Shown: piece by piece, positions 17,572 through 26,127 of the stretch
Layout: each line of letters starts with the position of its first letter
Position numbering within the stretch: position 1 is the first letter of the stretch
Assembly: GCA_030698375.1 (NCBI GenBank)
Contig: JAUYLL010000125.1
Coordinates: forward strand, 80,118 to 144,117
Length of the DNA: 64,000 nucleotides
Direction: 5' to 3'
Origin: Nocardioides sp.
GTDB lineage: Bacteria > Actinomycetota > Actinomycetes > Propionibacteriales > Nocardioidaceae
The notes under the pieces: generated by a model
Told to the model about the DNA's origin: nothing
The model's input: the letters and a program-made list of their open reading frames with translations, nothing else
The model's database searches: none
Made by a program: the position numbers and the translations under genes

Positions 17572-17601
17572 GTGGCCTCCCCGAAGGATCGGGGAGGCCA
17601 C
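17572..17601. terminator. Strong bidirectional terminator hairpin
   Basis: A perfect 13-bp stem, GTGGCCTCCCCGA and its complement, with a 4-base loop AGGA. It lies between the convergent stops of the phosphatase gene (17526) and the secreted-protein gene (17629), so it probably ends transcription from both sides. Confidence 0.85.
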
Positions 17602-17628
17602 CGCGAGTGATCCTTCAGAGAATCCCGG

Positions 17629-18294
17629 TCAGGCGACCAGCGGGTCGGCGTCCGCGACAGTCTCGTCGCCGTCGCCCGTGCCGTCGCCCGTGTCGTCGCC
17701 TGTGTCGCTCTCCTGAGCGGCGAGCACCATCGCCTCCACGATCTCCTTGGCCGCCGAGAGGTCGGCGCGCGCCGACCTGATCTCGGACCTGGGGCTGAGC
17801 GCGGTCACCGCGATGGCCTGCTCGACCGCGGACGCCACGAGGGCATCGACCTCGGCATTGCCGCCGAGCGCGTTCGACTCCTTCTGGACCTGAGCGGCCT
17901 GACGGAGCACGTTCACGACGAGGATGTACTTCACGGCTCGGTACTGCTTGACCTCTGCAGCCGTGGTCGCTGCGGCGACCGCGGCGCGGTCGGTCCTGAC
18001 GTTGTCGATGAGGGCGCTCTTGGTGTCGCGGCCGCCGATCACGGCGAGACGGGAGACGCGGGTCTCCTTGATCGCGCGAACGAGCGCACGGTCGGTGCGC
18101 TTGACCAGGCGGTCGAACCGACGCTGGGCCCTAATCTCCTGCTTCTCGGCAGCCTTGCCCTTGTTGACCTGGGCGACGCCCGGGCCCCTGTCCGGGGCGG
18201 CGTTGACGACGGGGGCGCTGATACCGAACGCGACCGTCGCGGTGAGGGTCGCAGCGAGCAGACGGGCGGCGCGACTGGTGGTGGTGCGGTGCAT
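17629..18294 (-). CDS. Secreted protein of unknown function
   Basis: A 221-aa exported protein. Signal peptide: HRTTTSRAARLLAATLTATVAFG, with cleavage near PVVNAAP. The mature part is almost entirely helical and Ala/Lys/Arg-rich (KGKAAEKQEIRAQRRFDRLVKR; DNVRTDRAAVAAATTAAEV), then an acidic tail with repeated DTGDD/GTGDGDE. No catalytic motif is visible and I cannot name a family. Start ATG at 18294. It is served by the bidirectional terminator at 17572-17601. Confidence 0.75.
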   Translation of the reverse strand: MHRTTTSRAARLLAATLTATVAFGISAPVVNAAPDRGPGVAQVNKGKAAEKQEIRAQRRFDRLVKRTDRALVRAIKETRVSRLAVIGGRDTKSALIDNVRTDRAAVAAATTAAEVKQYRAVKYILVVNVLRQAAQVQKESNALGGNAEVDALVASAVEQAIAVTALSPRSEIRSARADLSAAKEIVEAMVLAAQESDTGDDTGDGTGDGDETVADADPLVA

Positions 18295-18832
18295 GGAGTG
18301 GCTCCCTTGACGCGGAGGTGTGGCGCTTCGGCCACCCCAGAGCGGTGTGACCTCTTGAAGAATCGGCATCACCAGGAAGCACCCTGAGCAGTTTCGAAAG
18401 CGACTTTTCCGGCACCCGGGGTGATAGCGCCGACCTGGCTGGCTGCCGCCGGCCTGACCGGATTCTCGGCGGCGCTCATGCGTGTCTATCTCAAGACCCC
18501 GGGCCTGATCCAAGATGACGAAATCCACCCCGCTCCGGCAGGAATCGGCATAGCCCGCGACATCTTCATGCTCGGCAGCCGATTGGGACTGCTCATCGAT
18601 GAACTCACCGACCGACCGAGAACACGGATGCGTCAGGGATTCGTGGAGAAGGCATTGATAAAGCGCTGACACCCAACCGCTGCCGCGCCGTACAGGAACA
18701 CCCCGACCGACCAAGACATGATTGTGTCCAGTCCATGACGCCACCGGCGGCATCGAGGGTGTCTCTCACTCGAACTCAACTTGCTCGCCCTTCGTCAGGC
18801 CCTTGTACTTCGAGACCAGGTAGGACTGCTGT
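18295..18832. other. Region without a supportable gene
   Basis: The first ~130 bp are the leader and promoter region of the secreted-protein gene. An 82-codon open frame at 18421-18669 (+) shows no recognisable motif, no ribosome site and no actinobacterial codon bias, so I do not call it. A minus-strand frame ending at 18766 reads like the last residues of some protein (SPEGQQSYLVSKYKGL) but has no convincing start. The stretch looks like decaying DNA at the edge of the pseudogene cluster that follows. Confidence 0.5.
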
Positions 18833-19075
18833 CCCTCCGGCGACGGCGGCGCCTCGGTACGGATCATCGCGGACGACATCGCCGGCGCAAGCGGCCCGGT
18901 TCGATATACACGCCGATGGTCATGCTGCAAGCGATCGTGAGCCCGGGCGGGACTGGTGCTGCCGTGGCAGGCCGACTCAACGCGTTGGTCTATGTTCTCG
19001 CCGGCCGCGGAAGCGTCGGCGCGGAGCAGCGACCACTGCAGCTGGTCCACGAGCTAACTGGCGACCTTCTTGGCC
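18833..19075 (+). pseudogene. Pirin family protein remnant
   Basis: Plus-strand sequence reads DGGASVRIIADDIAGASGPV and, after a frameshift of about one base near 18903, YTPMVMLQAIVSPGG followed by NALVYVLAGRGSVGAEQRP. These are consecutive segments of the middle of bacterial pirins (cupin fold), including the TPM and YVL-G-G blocks. The N-terminal iron-binding part is missing and nothing recognisable follows 19075. Both the frameshift and the truncations make it non-functional. Confidence 0.6.
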
Positions 19076-19199
19076 ACGGCCGATCCTCCCGATGCGCGCA
19101 CTGATCCCTCGAGTATGCCGTGCGGCTAGCCCAAGGTCGCGAGCGATTCCGGAGTCAGCGCGGTGGGTACGGAGCGCGACCTCGGCCAGCGCGCGTGCG

Positions 19200-19580
19200 T
19201 CCGCGTTCGGCGGATCGCGTAGATGGGGGATCGCGGTGGTGCGAGTTCCCGCCGCACTCGCTGCGCAACCCGTTGCTGGAGTCCTCCACCGCGACGCATT
19301 GGCGGGTGCTGACGTCGAGCCCTGGGGGCACTGCCACGTCGACGTCAGACGGCGGACTCCCGTGCTCCACCTGTTCGGCGGACATCGTCACCCGGATGAA
19401 CGGCTCGATCTCGGCGCTGTCGAGCACCGCATCGGTCAGGACGGGTTGCGAAGATGGCCAGCCCGAGCGGCCAGCGTTCTGGCGCTCGATGACGACCGAG
19501 GCGACATCGATGGGAGGCAGACCGACGCCGAGGTCTTCACTGATAAACCTCACCCATTCCCGAGTGCTCATGCCCATCAA
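19200..19580 (-). pseudogene. HAD-superfamily hydrolase (phosphoglucomutase-like) remnant
   Basis: The minus strand encodes FIRVTMSAEQVEHGSPPSDV followed by a segment ending QCVAVEDSSNGLRS. These are the HAD motif II-III region (Lys/His-Gly-x-P-x-x-D and the acidic VEDSSNG motif) of beta-phosphoglucomutase-type phosphatases. The N-terminal DxD nucleophile motif is absent and the C-terminus dissolves into unrelated sequence (HHRDPPSTRSAERGRTRAG). The conserved Lys that usually precedes P-x-P in motif II is replaced by Ser. It is a gene fragment. Confidence 0.6.
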
Positions 19581-19661
19581 GCAACGTATTCGTCGCGGAC
19601 GTTGCGGGCGGCCACCGCAGGCGATCCGGTGGCCGGCGGCTCGTGGCCCCCTCCTCGAAGG

Positions 19662-19991
19662 TCATGCCCGCGCTTCCTCCACCACCTCAAAGAACGCCGG
19701 CTCGGGGCGGCCCTCAATCAGCGGCTCCACCTCGCCCCACATCGTCTCCCTATCAGGGGAGGTGTGCATCGCCATGAACGTCGACTTGCTCTCGTGCTCC
19801 ACGACCGCCGCGTAACTGACGTCCGCGGCACGCAGCAGCCGCCGCGATACAAAGCCGGGAAACTCCCGGTAGGCGTCGTTGGAGCGTTGGAACCAGTCGA
19901 GGAACGCGTCCTCCTGTCCGTCCCAGACGGGTGGGAATCGGACCAGGTCGTCACCGGGCCGCTGGTCGTGCTCCGGCGCGCCGCTGCCCGC
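19662..19991 (-). pseudogene. Antibiotic biosynthesis monooxygenase (ABM)-like gene without a start
   Basis: An open frame reads LVRFPPVWDGQEDAFLDWF, then FPGFVSRRLLRAADVSYAAV, VEHESKSTFMAMHTSPDRE and ends FFEVVEEARA. This is the small ferredoxin-fold ABM/heme-degrading-like family (about 100 aa), and the C-terminus is intact. Upstream, however, only non-start codons follow an in-frame TGA at about 19992-19994: there is no ATG, GTG or TTG before the conserved region. Either the gene lost its start, or an upstream frameshift occurred. It sits immediately downstream of the alpha/beta-hydrolase gene on the same strand. Confidence 0.65.
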
Positions 19992-20054
19992 TCAGCCCTG
20001 ACGTGATCAGCCGAAGCGGGGGTCTCGCGAGAGGTCTGCGGTGGGGCCCGAGCG

Positions 20055-21017
20055 CTAGCCATCCGGCCTACCCTTGGGGCTTGGGCAGGTGGTGCCGCCC
20101 GGGTGAACCCCTGCATCGTAAACGAACCGCAGCAGCGACAGCTTGCCTTCCTGGATCGACCCGAAGTCGGCGTGATCCGCCTCAGGCAGCACCAGGAGAG
20201 TGCTCCGATCGGGGATCCGAGCGTGGAGACGCTCGGCATCGGCGAGGGGGATGGTGCTGTCGAGGGCGCCGTGGACCAGCAGGACCGGCGCGGTCGATCG
20301 GCCGATCGTGTACAGGGGCGAGAACTCGGCGAACCGATGTCCGATGATGTGCTCGACGTACCTCAACGCGAGCCAGACCGCTGGGCCGGGAAGCCTGGCT
20401 CGCAGACGTTCGGCCATGAACTCCCGTGGTGCTGCCATCGACGAGATTGAGATAACTCCTGCGATCGCGTGATCGTCGGCTGCCACGAAGAGTGCAGCCC
20501 CGGCTCCAACCGAGTGGCCCACCAGCACGATGCGGTCAGGGTCGATCCCCGGCTGGCGACGCAGCCAGCCCAGCGCCGTGCGGAGGTCCTCGGCGAAAGT
20601 AGGCATGGTGGCGACACCGACATCACCGCTGCGGCCATGGGCACGGGCATCGAGCAGGAGCACGCGCAGGCCGGCATCCAGCAGGGGCTGCGAGAGCGGA
20701 ACCATGTCGGCGGCGCTGGCCCCCCATCCGTGGATGACCAGCGCGACCGGGCCCGGGCGGCCGCTCTCTCGCGCGGCGACGGGTTCGCGCAGCCAGCCGC
20801 GCAGGATGGCGCCGGGCTCGGTGACGATTCGCACATCGGCCGCATCGGAGGGCACTCGTGCCGCCTCGAACACCCGACGGACCGGGCGACCGAAGCGTCG
20901 GGTCAGCGCCCCCCTGATCACCCTCGCGAACACCCAGAGAACACCGGTTCCGCCCGCGGCCCACGCGGCCGCCCTCAGCGGCACGGTTTCGGGGATTGAG
21001 CCAGCCAGGGGTCCCAT
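20055..21017 (-). CDS. Alpha/beta hydrolase, membrane-anchored
   Basis: A 320-aa serine hydrolase. An N-terminal hydrophobic stretch (RAAAWAAGGTGVLWVFARVI) probably anchors it. The oxyanion-hole HGWGASAAD, nucleophile elbow GHSVGAG, acid in HGALDSTIPL and catalytic His in EADHADFGS are all visible, so it should be active; the substrate is unknown. ATG at 21017 follows the stop of the hemerythrin-like gene by 4 bp, so the two form an operon. Confidence 0.88.
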   Translation of the reverse strand: MGPLAGSIPETVPLRAAAWAAGGTGVLWVFARVIRGALTRRFGRPVRRVFEAARVPSDAADVRIVTEPGAILRGWLREPVAARESGRPGPVALVIHGWGASAADMVPLSQPLLDAGLRVLLLDARAHGRSGDVGVATMPTFAEDLRTALGWLRRQPGIDPDRIVLVGHSVGAGAALFVAADDHAIAGVISISSMAAPREFMAERLRARLPGPAVWLALRYVEHIIGHRFAEFSPLYTIGRSTAPVLLVHGALDSTIPLADAERLHARIPDRSTLLVLPEADHADFGSIQEGKLSLLRFVYDAGVHPGGTTCPSPKGRPDG

Positions 21018-21021
21018 GTCG

Positions 21022-21411
21022 TCACGCAGTCGTGGCGGTGGTCCGCAGCAGTCTCTCGTGGTGGTCATGGGCGGCCAGAAACGTGTGCAGCACCCGGGTC
21101 AAGGCCATCGCCTCGCACGCGCCAGTGGTTGTGGCGAGCTCGTAGACAGCGGCCGTCATCGTCCGGATCTCGGCGCGCATCGCCTCGGCCAGGAGGCGTC
21201 CCTCGGGGCAGCGCTGCGCCTGGAGAAGCCAGCGTTCGTCGCTCTCCAGGTGTGACAGGAGCTCGGTACGGCAGAACTCCACCAGGCCGTCGCGAGCTTC
21301 AGGGAACCCCTCGGGCCGCTCGCGGGCATCCCACATTCGCTGCCCCACGCTCATCAGGTCGAACCGGAGACGGTCATGGCCGATGTGCTGGGGATCGATC
21401 GCGCATGCCAT
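21022..21411 (-). CDS. Hemerythrin HHE-like domain protein
   Basis: A 129-aa all-helical protein with spaced metal-ligand-like residues: IGHDRLRFDL at the N-terminus, LSHLESDERWLL in the middle and FLAAHDHHERLL at the C-terminus. This matches the HHE cation-binding (hemerythrin-like) family, which binds a di-iron centre for oxygen, NO or peroxide sensing or handling. It is divergent from a TetR gene that precedes an MMPL exporter, and is co-transcribed with the alpha/beta hydrolase. Confidence 0.75.
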   Translation of the reverse strand: MACAIDPQHIGHDRLRFDLMSVGQRMWDARERPEGFPEARDGLVEFCRTELLSHLESDERWLLQAQRCPEGRLLAEAMRAEIRTMTAAVYELATTTGACEAMALTRVLHTFLAAHDHHERLLRTTATTA

Positions 21412-21448
21412 ACAGCAACCTTAGCAATCGATACCCATTCGGCAAGTT

Positions 21449-21461
21449 TGCCCACTGGGCA
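21449..21461. promoter_or_regulatory. Inverted repeat in TetR/hemerythrin divergent promoter
   Basis: TGCCCA, one base, TGGGCA: a perfect 6-bp-arm palindrome in the 71-bp gap between the divergent hemerythrin-like gene and the TetR gene. This is a plausible autoregulatory operator, though short. Confidence 0.4.
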
Positions 21462-21482
21462 CCCACATGGCATTCTTGCGGT

Positions 21483-22124
21483 GTGTCCGAGATGAGTCTG
21501 CGAGAAGCCAAGCGACGTGCCACTGCCCGCGCCTTGGCGCAGGCCGCCTTCGATCTCGCCCACGAGCATGGTGTCGACGGCTTCACCATCGATGAGGTGG
21601 CGGCCCGGGCCGGGTACTCCAGGCGGACCTTCGCCAACCACTACGCGGGCAAGGAAGAGGCCATCGTCGCAGTCGCCACTGAGCGGGTTCGTCACGCGCT
21701 TGACACGCCCCCTGACGAGGACCTGCCCCTGGTCGACTGGCTGCAGACCGTGGCCCGGCAGCAGTTGAGCGCCGGCCTGCTGATGGAGCTACGGGACTTG
21801 CGCGTCCTCGCCGAGCGCCACCCACCGCTACGGCCCCATCTGCTTGAGGTCCAGCGATGCATCCGCGAGACCGCACGCGAGGCTGTCTTGGCCCGTCTCG
21901 ACGGACGCGGGAGCCGGATCTATGCCCACCTCCTCGTCGGTGCCGCCTACGGAGCCCTGACCTGCCTACTCGACGGACACATTCCGGTCCGTCTCCCGGC
22001 GACGCCGGCGCAGGACCCCACTCCGCACAGCGACATTGACGTCACCGGGGACGAGGACACAAGCGAGATGACGCTCGAGGACTTCGTCGACCTCACGTTC
22101 ACCCATCTCCGCGAAGGCTTCTGA
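21483..22124 (+). CDS. TetR family transcriptional regulator
   Basis: A 213-aa regulator (210 aa if ATG at 21492 is used). HTH: TARALAQAAFDLAHEHGVDG, FTIDEVAARAGYSRRTFANHY, KEEAIVAVATERV. The ligand domain is not assignable to a subfamily. The end carries an acidic linker DIDVTGDEDTSEMTLEDFVD. It lies 91 bp upstream of an MMPL gene in the same orientation and is divergent from the hemerythrin/hydrolase operon, so it probably controls both. Confidence 0.9.
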   Translation: MSEMSLREAKRRATARALAQAAFDLAHEHGVDGFTIDEVAARAGYSRRTFANHYAGKEEAIVAVATERVRHALDTPPDEDLPLVDWLQTVARQQLSAGLLMELRDLRVLAERHPPLRPHLLEVQRCIRETAREAVLARLDGRGSRIYAHLLVGAAYGALTCLLDGHIPVRLPATPAQDPTPHSDIDVTGDEDTSEMTLEDFVDLTFTHLREGF

Positions 22125-22215
22125 CCCCGACCACCACCGCCCATCCACCGTCCGGCACGCGGCAATCACTCGATCACCGCGGCGATCGGTCCATCCCGAA
22201 AGAGGCGCTGTCCTG

Positions 22216-24564
22216 ATGTCAACCTTCTTGCAGCGGCTCGGGGCACTCGCCTACCGCCGGCCCTGGGCCTTCGTCCTCACCTGGCTCATTATCCTCGGCA
22301 GCGTCCTCGGCCTCGCCGTCACTAGTGACGGGCACATCTCCTCGAGCATGACCATCGATGGGACCCCGAGCCAGCGGGTCCTGGACCAACTACGCGAGGA
22401 CCTTCCGGCCGCCAGTGGCGGCCAGGGAGCGCTCGTGTTCACCGTCCCCGAAGAGGAGTCGCTCGAGACCAGCCGGCGCGCGAGCGCTATCGCCGATGCC
22501 GCCACCGAGATCGCCGCGCTGCCCGAGATCGTGGACCGGTCTACCTTCACCGCCGACGCAGCGGACGGGACCGCCCCCACGACGACACCGCCCAACTCGG
22601 CCCAGGGCGACGAACCGAGCGAGGGCGCCGGCGACTCGACCCCTCGCTCCCGACCGCTCCTGGTCGACGGCTCACCCGTCCCGGGCGTCCTCATCTCCTC
22701 TGATGCCAGCGTCGCGGTGCTCCAGATGCAGTTCACCACCCAGGTCGACTCCCTGCCCGACGGGACGACCGAGGAGGTCGTCGACCTCGCCGAGACTGCG
22801 GTCGCCGACACTGGGGTGACGGTGCTGCCCAGCGACTCCCTCGACTCGATGCACGCGCCGATCGGCGGACATGAGGCGATCGGACTCGTCATCGCCCTGA
22901 TCGTCTTGTTCATCACCCTCGGCTCGCTGTGGGCCGCCGGCCTGCCCATCCTCACCGCTCTGATCGGTGTCGGAATCGGTGTAGGCGGCGCCTTCGCCCT
23001 CTCCTCATCCATCACCTTGACGACCGCAACCCCAGCCCTGGCGCTGATGATCGGGCTCGCGGTCGGGATCGACTACGCCCTGTTCATCCTCCACCGGCAG
23101 CGACGCCTGATCCTCACCGAGGGACTCCCCGCCGGTGAGGCAACGGCGCGCGCCCTCGCCACGGCAGGCAGCGCCGTCACCTTCGCCGGGTCGATCGTCG
23201 TCATCGCGCTGGTCGGCATGACCGTCATCGGGATCGGGTTCCTCACCACGATGGCCTTGGTGGCGGCCAGCACCGTGGCCCTGGCCGTGCTCATCGCACT
23301 CACCCTCCTCCCCGCGTTGCTCGGGATCCTCGGTGAGAAGATCGTCTCGCCCAAGGCGCGCGCGGGGACCCAGGCCGCCACCCGCCCGAGCGGGAAGAAC
23401 CTCACGAACCGATGGGTCGAGCTCCTCGTCCGACGCCCGTGGTTCGCAGTCGCCAGCGCGGTCGTCATCCTGGGGCTGGCCGCCATCCCCGCCCCGGGCA
23501 TGGACCTCGGTATGCCCACCGGCGGAACCGCCCCTCACGAGAGCACCTCGCGGCAGAGCTACGACGCGATCACCCGCGGCTTCGGCGAGGGCTACAACGC
23601 CCCACTCCTCGTCGTCGCCCACCCCGAGGACGGCGGCGCCCTCGACCAGGCCGCTCTCGGCGAGATCGCCGCCGGTCTGAACGGCACCGAGGACGTCGCC
23701 TCGGCGAGCCTGATGGGCGCCGACCCCGACCACACCCTGGCCATGTTCACCGTCATCCCGGCACAGGGCCCCGACGACGACCGCACCGCTGCGCTGGTCG
23801 AAACCCTCCGAGACCCCGCGAACCCGCTCGCCACCCAGACCCAGGCCACGTTCGGCGTCACCGGACTGACCGCGATCAACATCGACATCACCGACCGCCT
23901 CAGCGCGGCGGTACCGAAGTACCTCACGATCATCGTCGGCCTGTCCCTGCTCCTACTTCTGCTCGTGTTCCGCTCCGTGGTCATCCCGATCAAGGCCACG
24001 GCCGGCTTCCTGCTCAGCGTCGTGGCGACCTTCGGTGTGACGACCGCGGTGTTCCAATGGGGCTGGTTCATCGGACTGGTCGGCCTAGACACCGGCGGGC
24101 CGCTGCTCAGCTTCCTGCCGATCATGGTGACCGGCATTCTCTACGGGCTCGCCATGGACTACCAGGTCTTCCTCGTCAGCTCCATGCGTGAGGCCCATGT
24201 GCAAGGCCTGCCTCCACGACGCGCCATCGTGCACGGCTTCGAGCACGCCAGCCACGTCGTCGCCGCCGCCGCGATCATCATGGTCTCGGTGTTCGCCAGC
24301 TTCGTCTTCAGCGACGACCCGACCATCAAGCAGTTCGGCTTCGCGCTGGCTGTCGGGGTGCTCATCGATGCGTTCCTCGTCCGGATGACCCTGGTCCCCG
24401 CAGCGATGAGCCTGCTCGGACACAGCGCGTGGTGGCTGCCGGGCTGGCTCGACCGGCTGCTGCCCACCATCGACATCGAAGGCGAAGCCCAAGGTGAAGC
24501 CCAGGACGAAGGGCAGGCACCCCACGCACAAGCCGCCGACTCCAAGCCCGCTCACCTGCCGTAA
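22216..24564 (+). CDS. MMPL family RND-type membrane transporter
   Basis: A 782-aa exporter of the MmpL/RND superfamily (lipids or hydrophobic compounds; proton-driven). Two homologous halves: TM1 (RPWAFVLTWLIILGSVLGLAV), a soluble periplasmic loop, then TM2-6 with LMIGLAVGIDYALFILHRQR; the second half starts with RRPWFAVASAVVILGLA and ends with the matching GILYGLAMDYQVFLVSSM. The conserved Asp-Tyr pairs (GIDYALF and AMDYQVF) are the proton-relay signatures. The C-terminal tail is short and acidic. The start ATG at 22216 directly follows the TetR gene, its likely repressor. Confidence 0.93.
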   Translation: MSTFLQRLGALAYRRPWAFVLTWLIILGSVLGLAVTSDGHISSSMTIDGTPSQRVLDQLREDLPAASGGQGALVFTVPEEESLETSRRASAIADAATEIAALPEIVDRSTFTADAADGTAPTTTPPNSAQGDEPSEGAGDSTPRSRPLLVDGSPVPGVLISSDASVAVLQMQFTTQVDSLPDGTTEEVVDLAETAVADTGVTVLPSDSLDSMHAPIGGHEAIGLVIALIVLFITLGSLWAAGLPILTALIGVGIGVGGAFALSSSITLTTATPALALMIGLAVGIDYALFILHRQRRLILTEGLPAGEATARALATAGSAVTFAGSIVVIALVGMTVIGIGFLTTMALVAASTVALAVLIALTLLPALLGILGEKIVSPKARAGTQAATRPSGKNLTNRWVELLVRRPWFAVASAVVILGLAAIPAPGMDLGMPTGGTAPHESTSRQSYDAITRGFGEGYNAPLLVVAHPEDGGALDQAALGEIAAGLNGTEDVASASLMGADPDHTLAMFTVIPAQGPDDDRTAALVETLRDPANPLATQTQATFGVTGLTAINIDITDRLSAAVPKYLTIIVGLSLLLLLLVFRSVVIPIKATAGFLLSVVATFGVTTAVFQWGWFIGLVGLDTGGPLLSFLPIMVTGILYGLAMDYQVFLVSSMREAHVQGLPPRRAIVHGFEHASHVVAAAAIIMVSVFASFVFSDDPTIKQFGFALAVGVLIDAFLVRMTLVPAAMSLLGHSAWWLPGWLDRLLPTIDIEGEAQGEAQDEGQAPHAQAADSKPAHLP

Positions 24565-24777
24565 CGACTGGTCGCCAGCGGATGCCGGATCAACATGGGC
24601 CAGGGCACGGTGAGCGGGGTTCAAGGTGATGCCATGAACGAGTGATCCTTATGATGCGCGCCACCTCTTGACCGGCGTCAAGGACGGCTCGGCGACTCGG
24701 TGGGAGGTTGGGGCAGGACGAATTGACCAGTCGAGCGCCGAGAACTGGGACCGAACAAGGAAGAGGTGGGCGCTTTG

Positions 24778-25485
24778 ATGGTCGAGGAGGTCCTGGAGGA
24801 CAGGCAGAGCGGCCGGATCGCGAGTCGGATGAACTGGCTTCGGGCCGGGGTGATGGGTGCCAACGACGGCATCGTCTCGACCGCCGGCATGGTCGTCGGC
24901 GTGGCCGGTGCTGCGGTGGGCAGCGCCGCGCTTCTGGCCTCGGGTATCGCCGCGGTGGTCGCCGGTGCGATGTCGATGGCGGTTGGGGAGTACGTCTCGG
25001 TCTCGAGCCAGCGTGACGCACAGGCGGCCGAGCTGGCCACGGAGCGCTCCGACCTGCTGGCCGATCCCGAAGGCGAGCTGGACCAGCTGACGGGGCTGAC
25101 CCGCGCCCAGGGCATCGATGCCGATCTAGCTCGACAGACCGCCGCGCAGCTGACGGCGAACGACGCGCTGGCCGCGCATGCCCGACTCGAGCTCGGCATC
25201 AGCCCGGACGAGCTGGTCAGCCCGTGGCGTGCGGCCTGGGTCTCGATGACCGCTTTCGTGTTCGGTGGGCTGGTGCCGCTGCTCGCGATCCTGCTGGCGC
25301 CGATGTCTGTCGCTGTGCCGGTCACGGCCGTGGCCGTGGTCCTTGCCCTCGCGGTGACCGGATCCGTCTCGGCGCACTTGGGCGGCGCGAGCAAGTGCCG
25401 CGCGGTGGCGCGCACCGTCGGCGGAGGACTCGCCGCGATGACCATCACCTATGCCATCGGCCTGCTGGTGGGCACCCAGCTCTGA
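24778..25485 (+). CDS. VIT family (VIT1/CCC1-like) metal transporter
   Basis: A 235-aa membrane protein (239 if GTG at 24766 is used; GAGGTGGG at 24763-24770 favours the ATG). Hallmarks: the N-terminal WLRAGVMGANDGIVSTAGMVVGV helix with conserved Asn-Asp, SGIAAVVAGAMSMAVGEYVSVSSQRD (second helix with MA-G-Y motif), a cytoplasmic helical domain rich in acidic residues, and three C-terminal TM helices. Family members move Fe(II) or Mn(II) out of the cytoplasm. It lies 213 bp after the MMPL gene and 60 bp before the DUF6448 gene. Confidence 0.9.
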   Translation: MVEEVLEDRQSGRIASRMNWLRAGVMGANDGIVSTAGMVVGVAGAAVGSAALLASGIAAVVAGAMSMAVGEYVSVSSQRDAQAAELATERSDLLADPEGELDQLTGLTRAQGIDADLARQTAAQLTANDALAAHARLELGISPDELVSPWRAAWVSMTAFVFGGLVPLLAILLAPMSVAVPVTAVAVVLALAVTGSVSAHLGGASKCRAVARTVGGGLAAMTITYAIGLLVGTQL

Positions 25486-25545
25486 CCGGCTCAACGAACC
25501 CCGGGTCGAGCACTCGCTCGATCCCCCAGCAGAAGGAGGAAAGTC

Positions 25546-26127
25546 ATGAACGAACTGCTCTTCATCGCCGCATTCGCGGTGACCCTGACCATGGTGGTGC
25601 TCTGGCCGCAACGAGCCAGCGCCCACTGCGACACCATTGAGGGCCCCACGGCGCAGGACGGCCTCAAAGCACTAGAGTCCGCTGACCTCGCACACGCCCT
25701 GAAATGGATCGTCCCCGAGAAGGAGGCCGAGCTGCGTGAGGTCTTCGAACGCGCACTCGCGGCCCGCGAGCTCGGCGCCGCGGCACAGGACGTGGCGGAC
25801 CGCTGGTTTATGGAGAACCTGGTCCGCATCCATCGGGCCGGCGAGGGAGCGGCCTACACCGGCCTCCAGCCGGCGGGCGCGGCGGTCGACGAGAAGGTCG
25901 CTGCCGCCGATAGGTGCATCGCACAAGGTGATCTGCGGCCGTTGGACGGCCTAGTCAGCCCCGAGCGCTGGCCCGAGTTGGAGCGCAGGTTCGCGAAGGT
26001 GCTCGAGCGCCGCGAGTACGACCCCGATGACGTCGGCGCCGGCCGTTCCTACATCGAGGCCTACGTGAACTTCTTCAAGTTCGCCGAGGGTCACGAGCAC
26101 CACCACGAGCACGCCCACGGATCGTGA
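25546..26127 (+). CDS. DUF6448 family exported protein with His-rich tail
   Basis: A 193-aa protein of a family without known function. Residues 1-26 form a signal peptide (NELLFIAAFAVTLTMVVLWP then QRASA); signal-peptidase cleavage after ASA would leave His27-Cys28-Asp29 as the mature N-terminus, the same first three residues as nickel superoxide dismutase. The body is helical with ENLVRIHRAGEG and YIEAYVNFFKFAEG. The C-terminus is GHEHHHEHAHGS, a probable metal-binding tail. Its TGA overlaps the GTG start of an S26 peptidase gene. A strong AGAAGGAGGAAAG ribosome site precedes the ATG. Metal handling is inference. Confidence 0.85.
   Translation: MNELLFIAAFAVTLTMVVLWPQRASAHCDTIEGPTAQDGLKALESADLAHALKWIVPEKEAELREVFERALAARELGAAAQDVADRWFMENLVRIHRAGEGAAYTGLQPAGAAVDEKVAAADRCIAQGDLRPLDGLVSPERWPELERRFAKVLERREYDPDDVGAGRSYIEAYVNFFKFAEGHEHHHEHAHGS

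Noticed and set aside
18421..18669. 82-codon plus-strand ORF with a hydrophobic start (IAPTWLAAAGLTGFSAAL)
   Set aside because: No ribosome site, no recognised motif, and it lies in a decayed region; likely chance.
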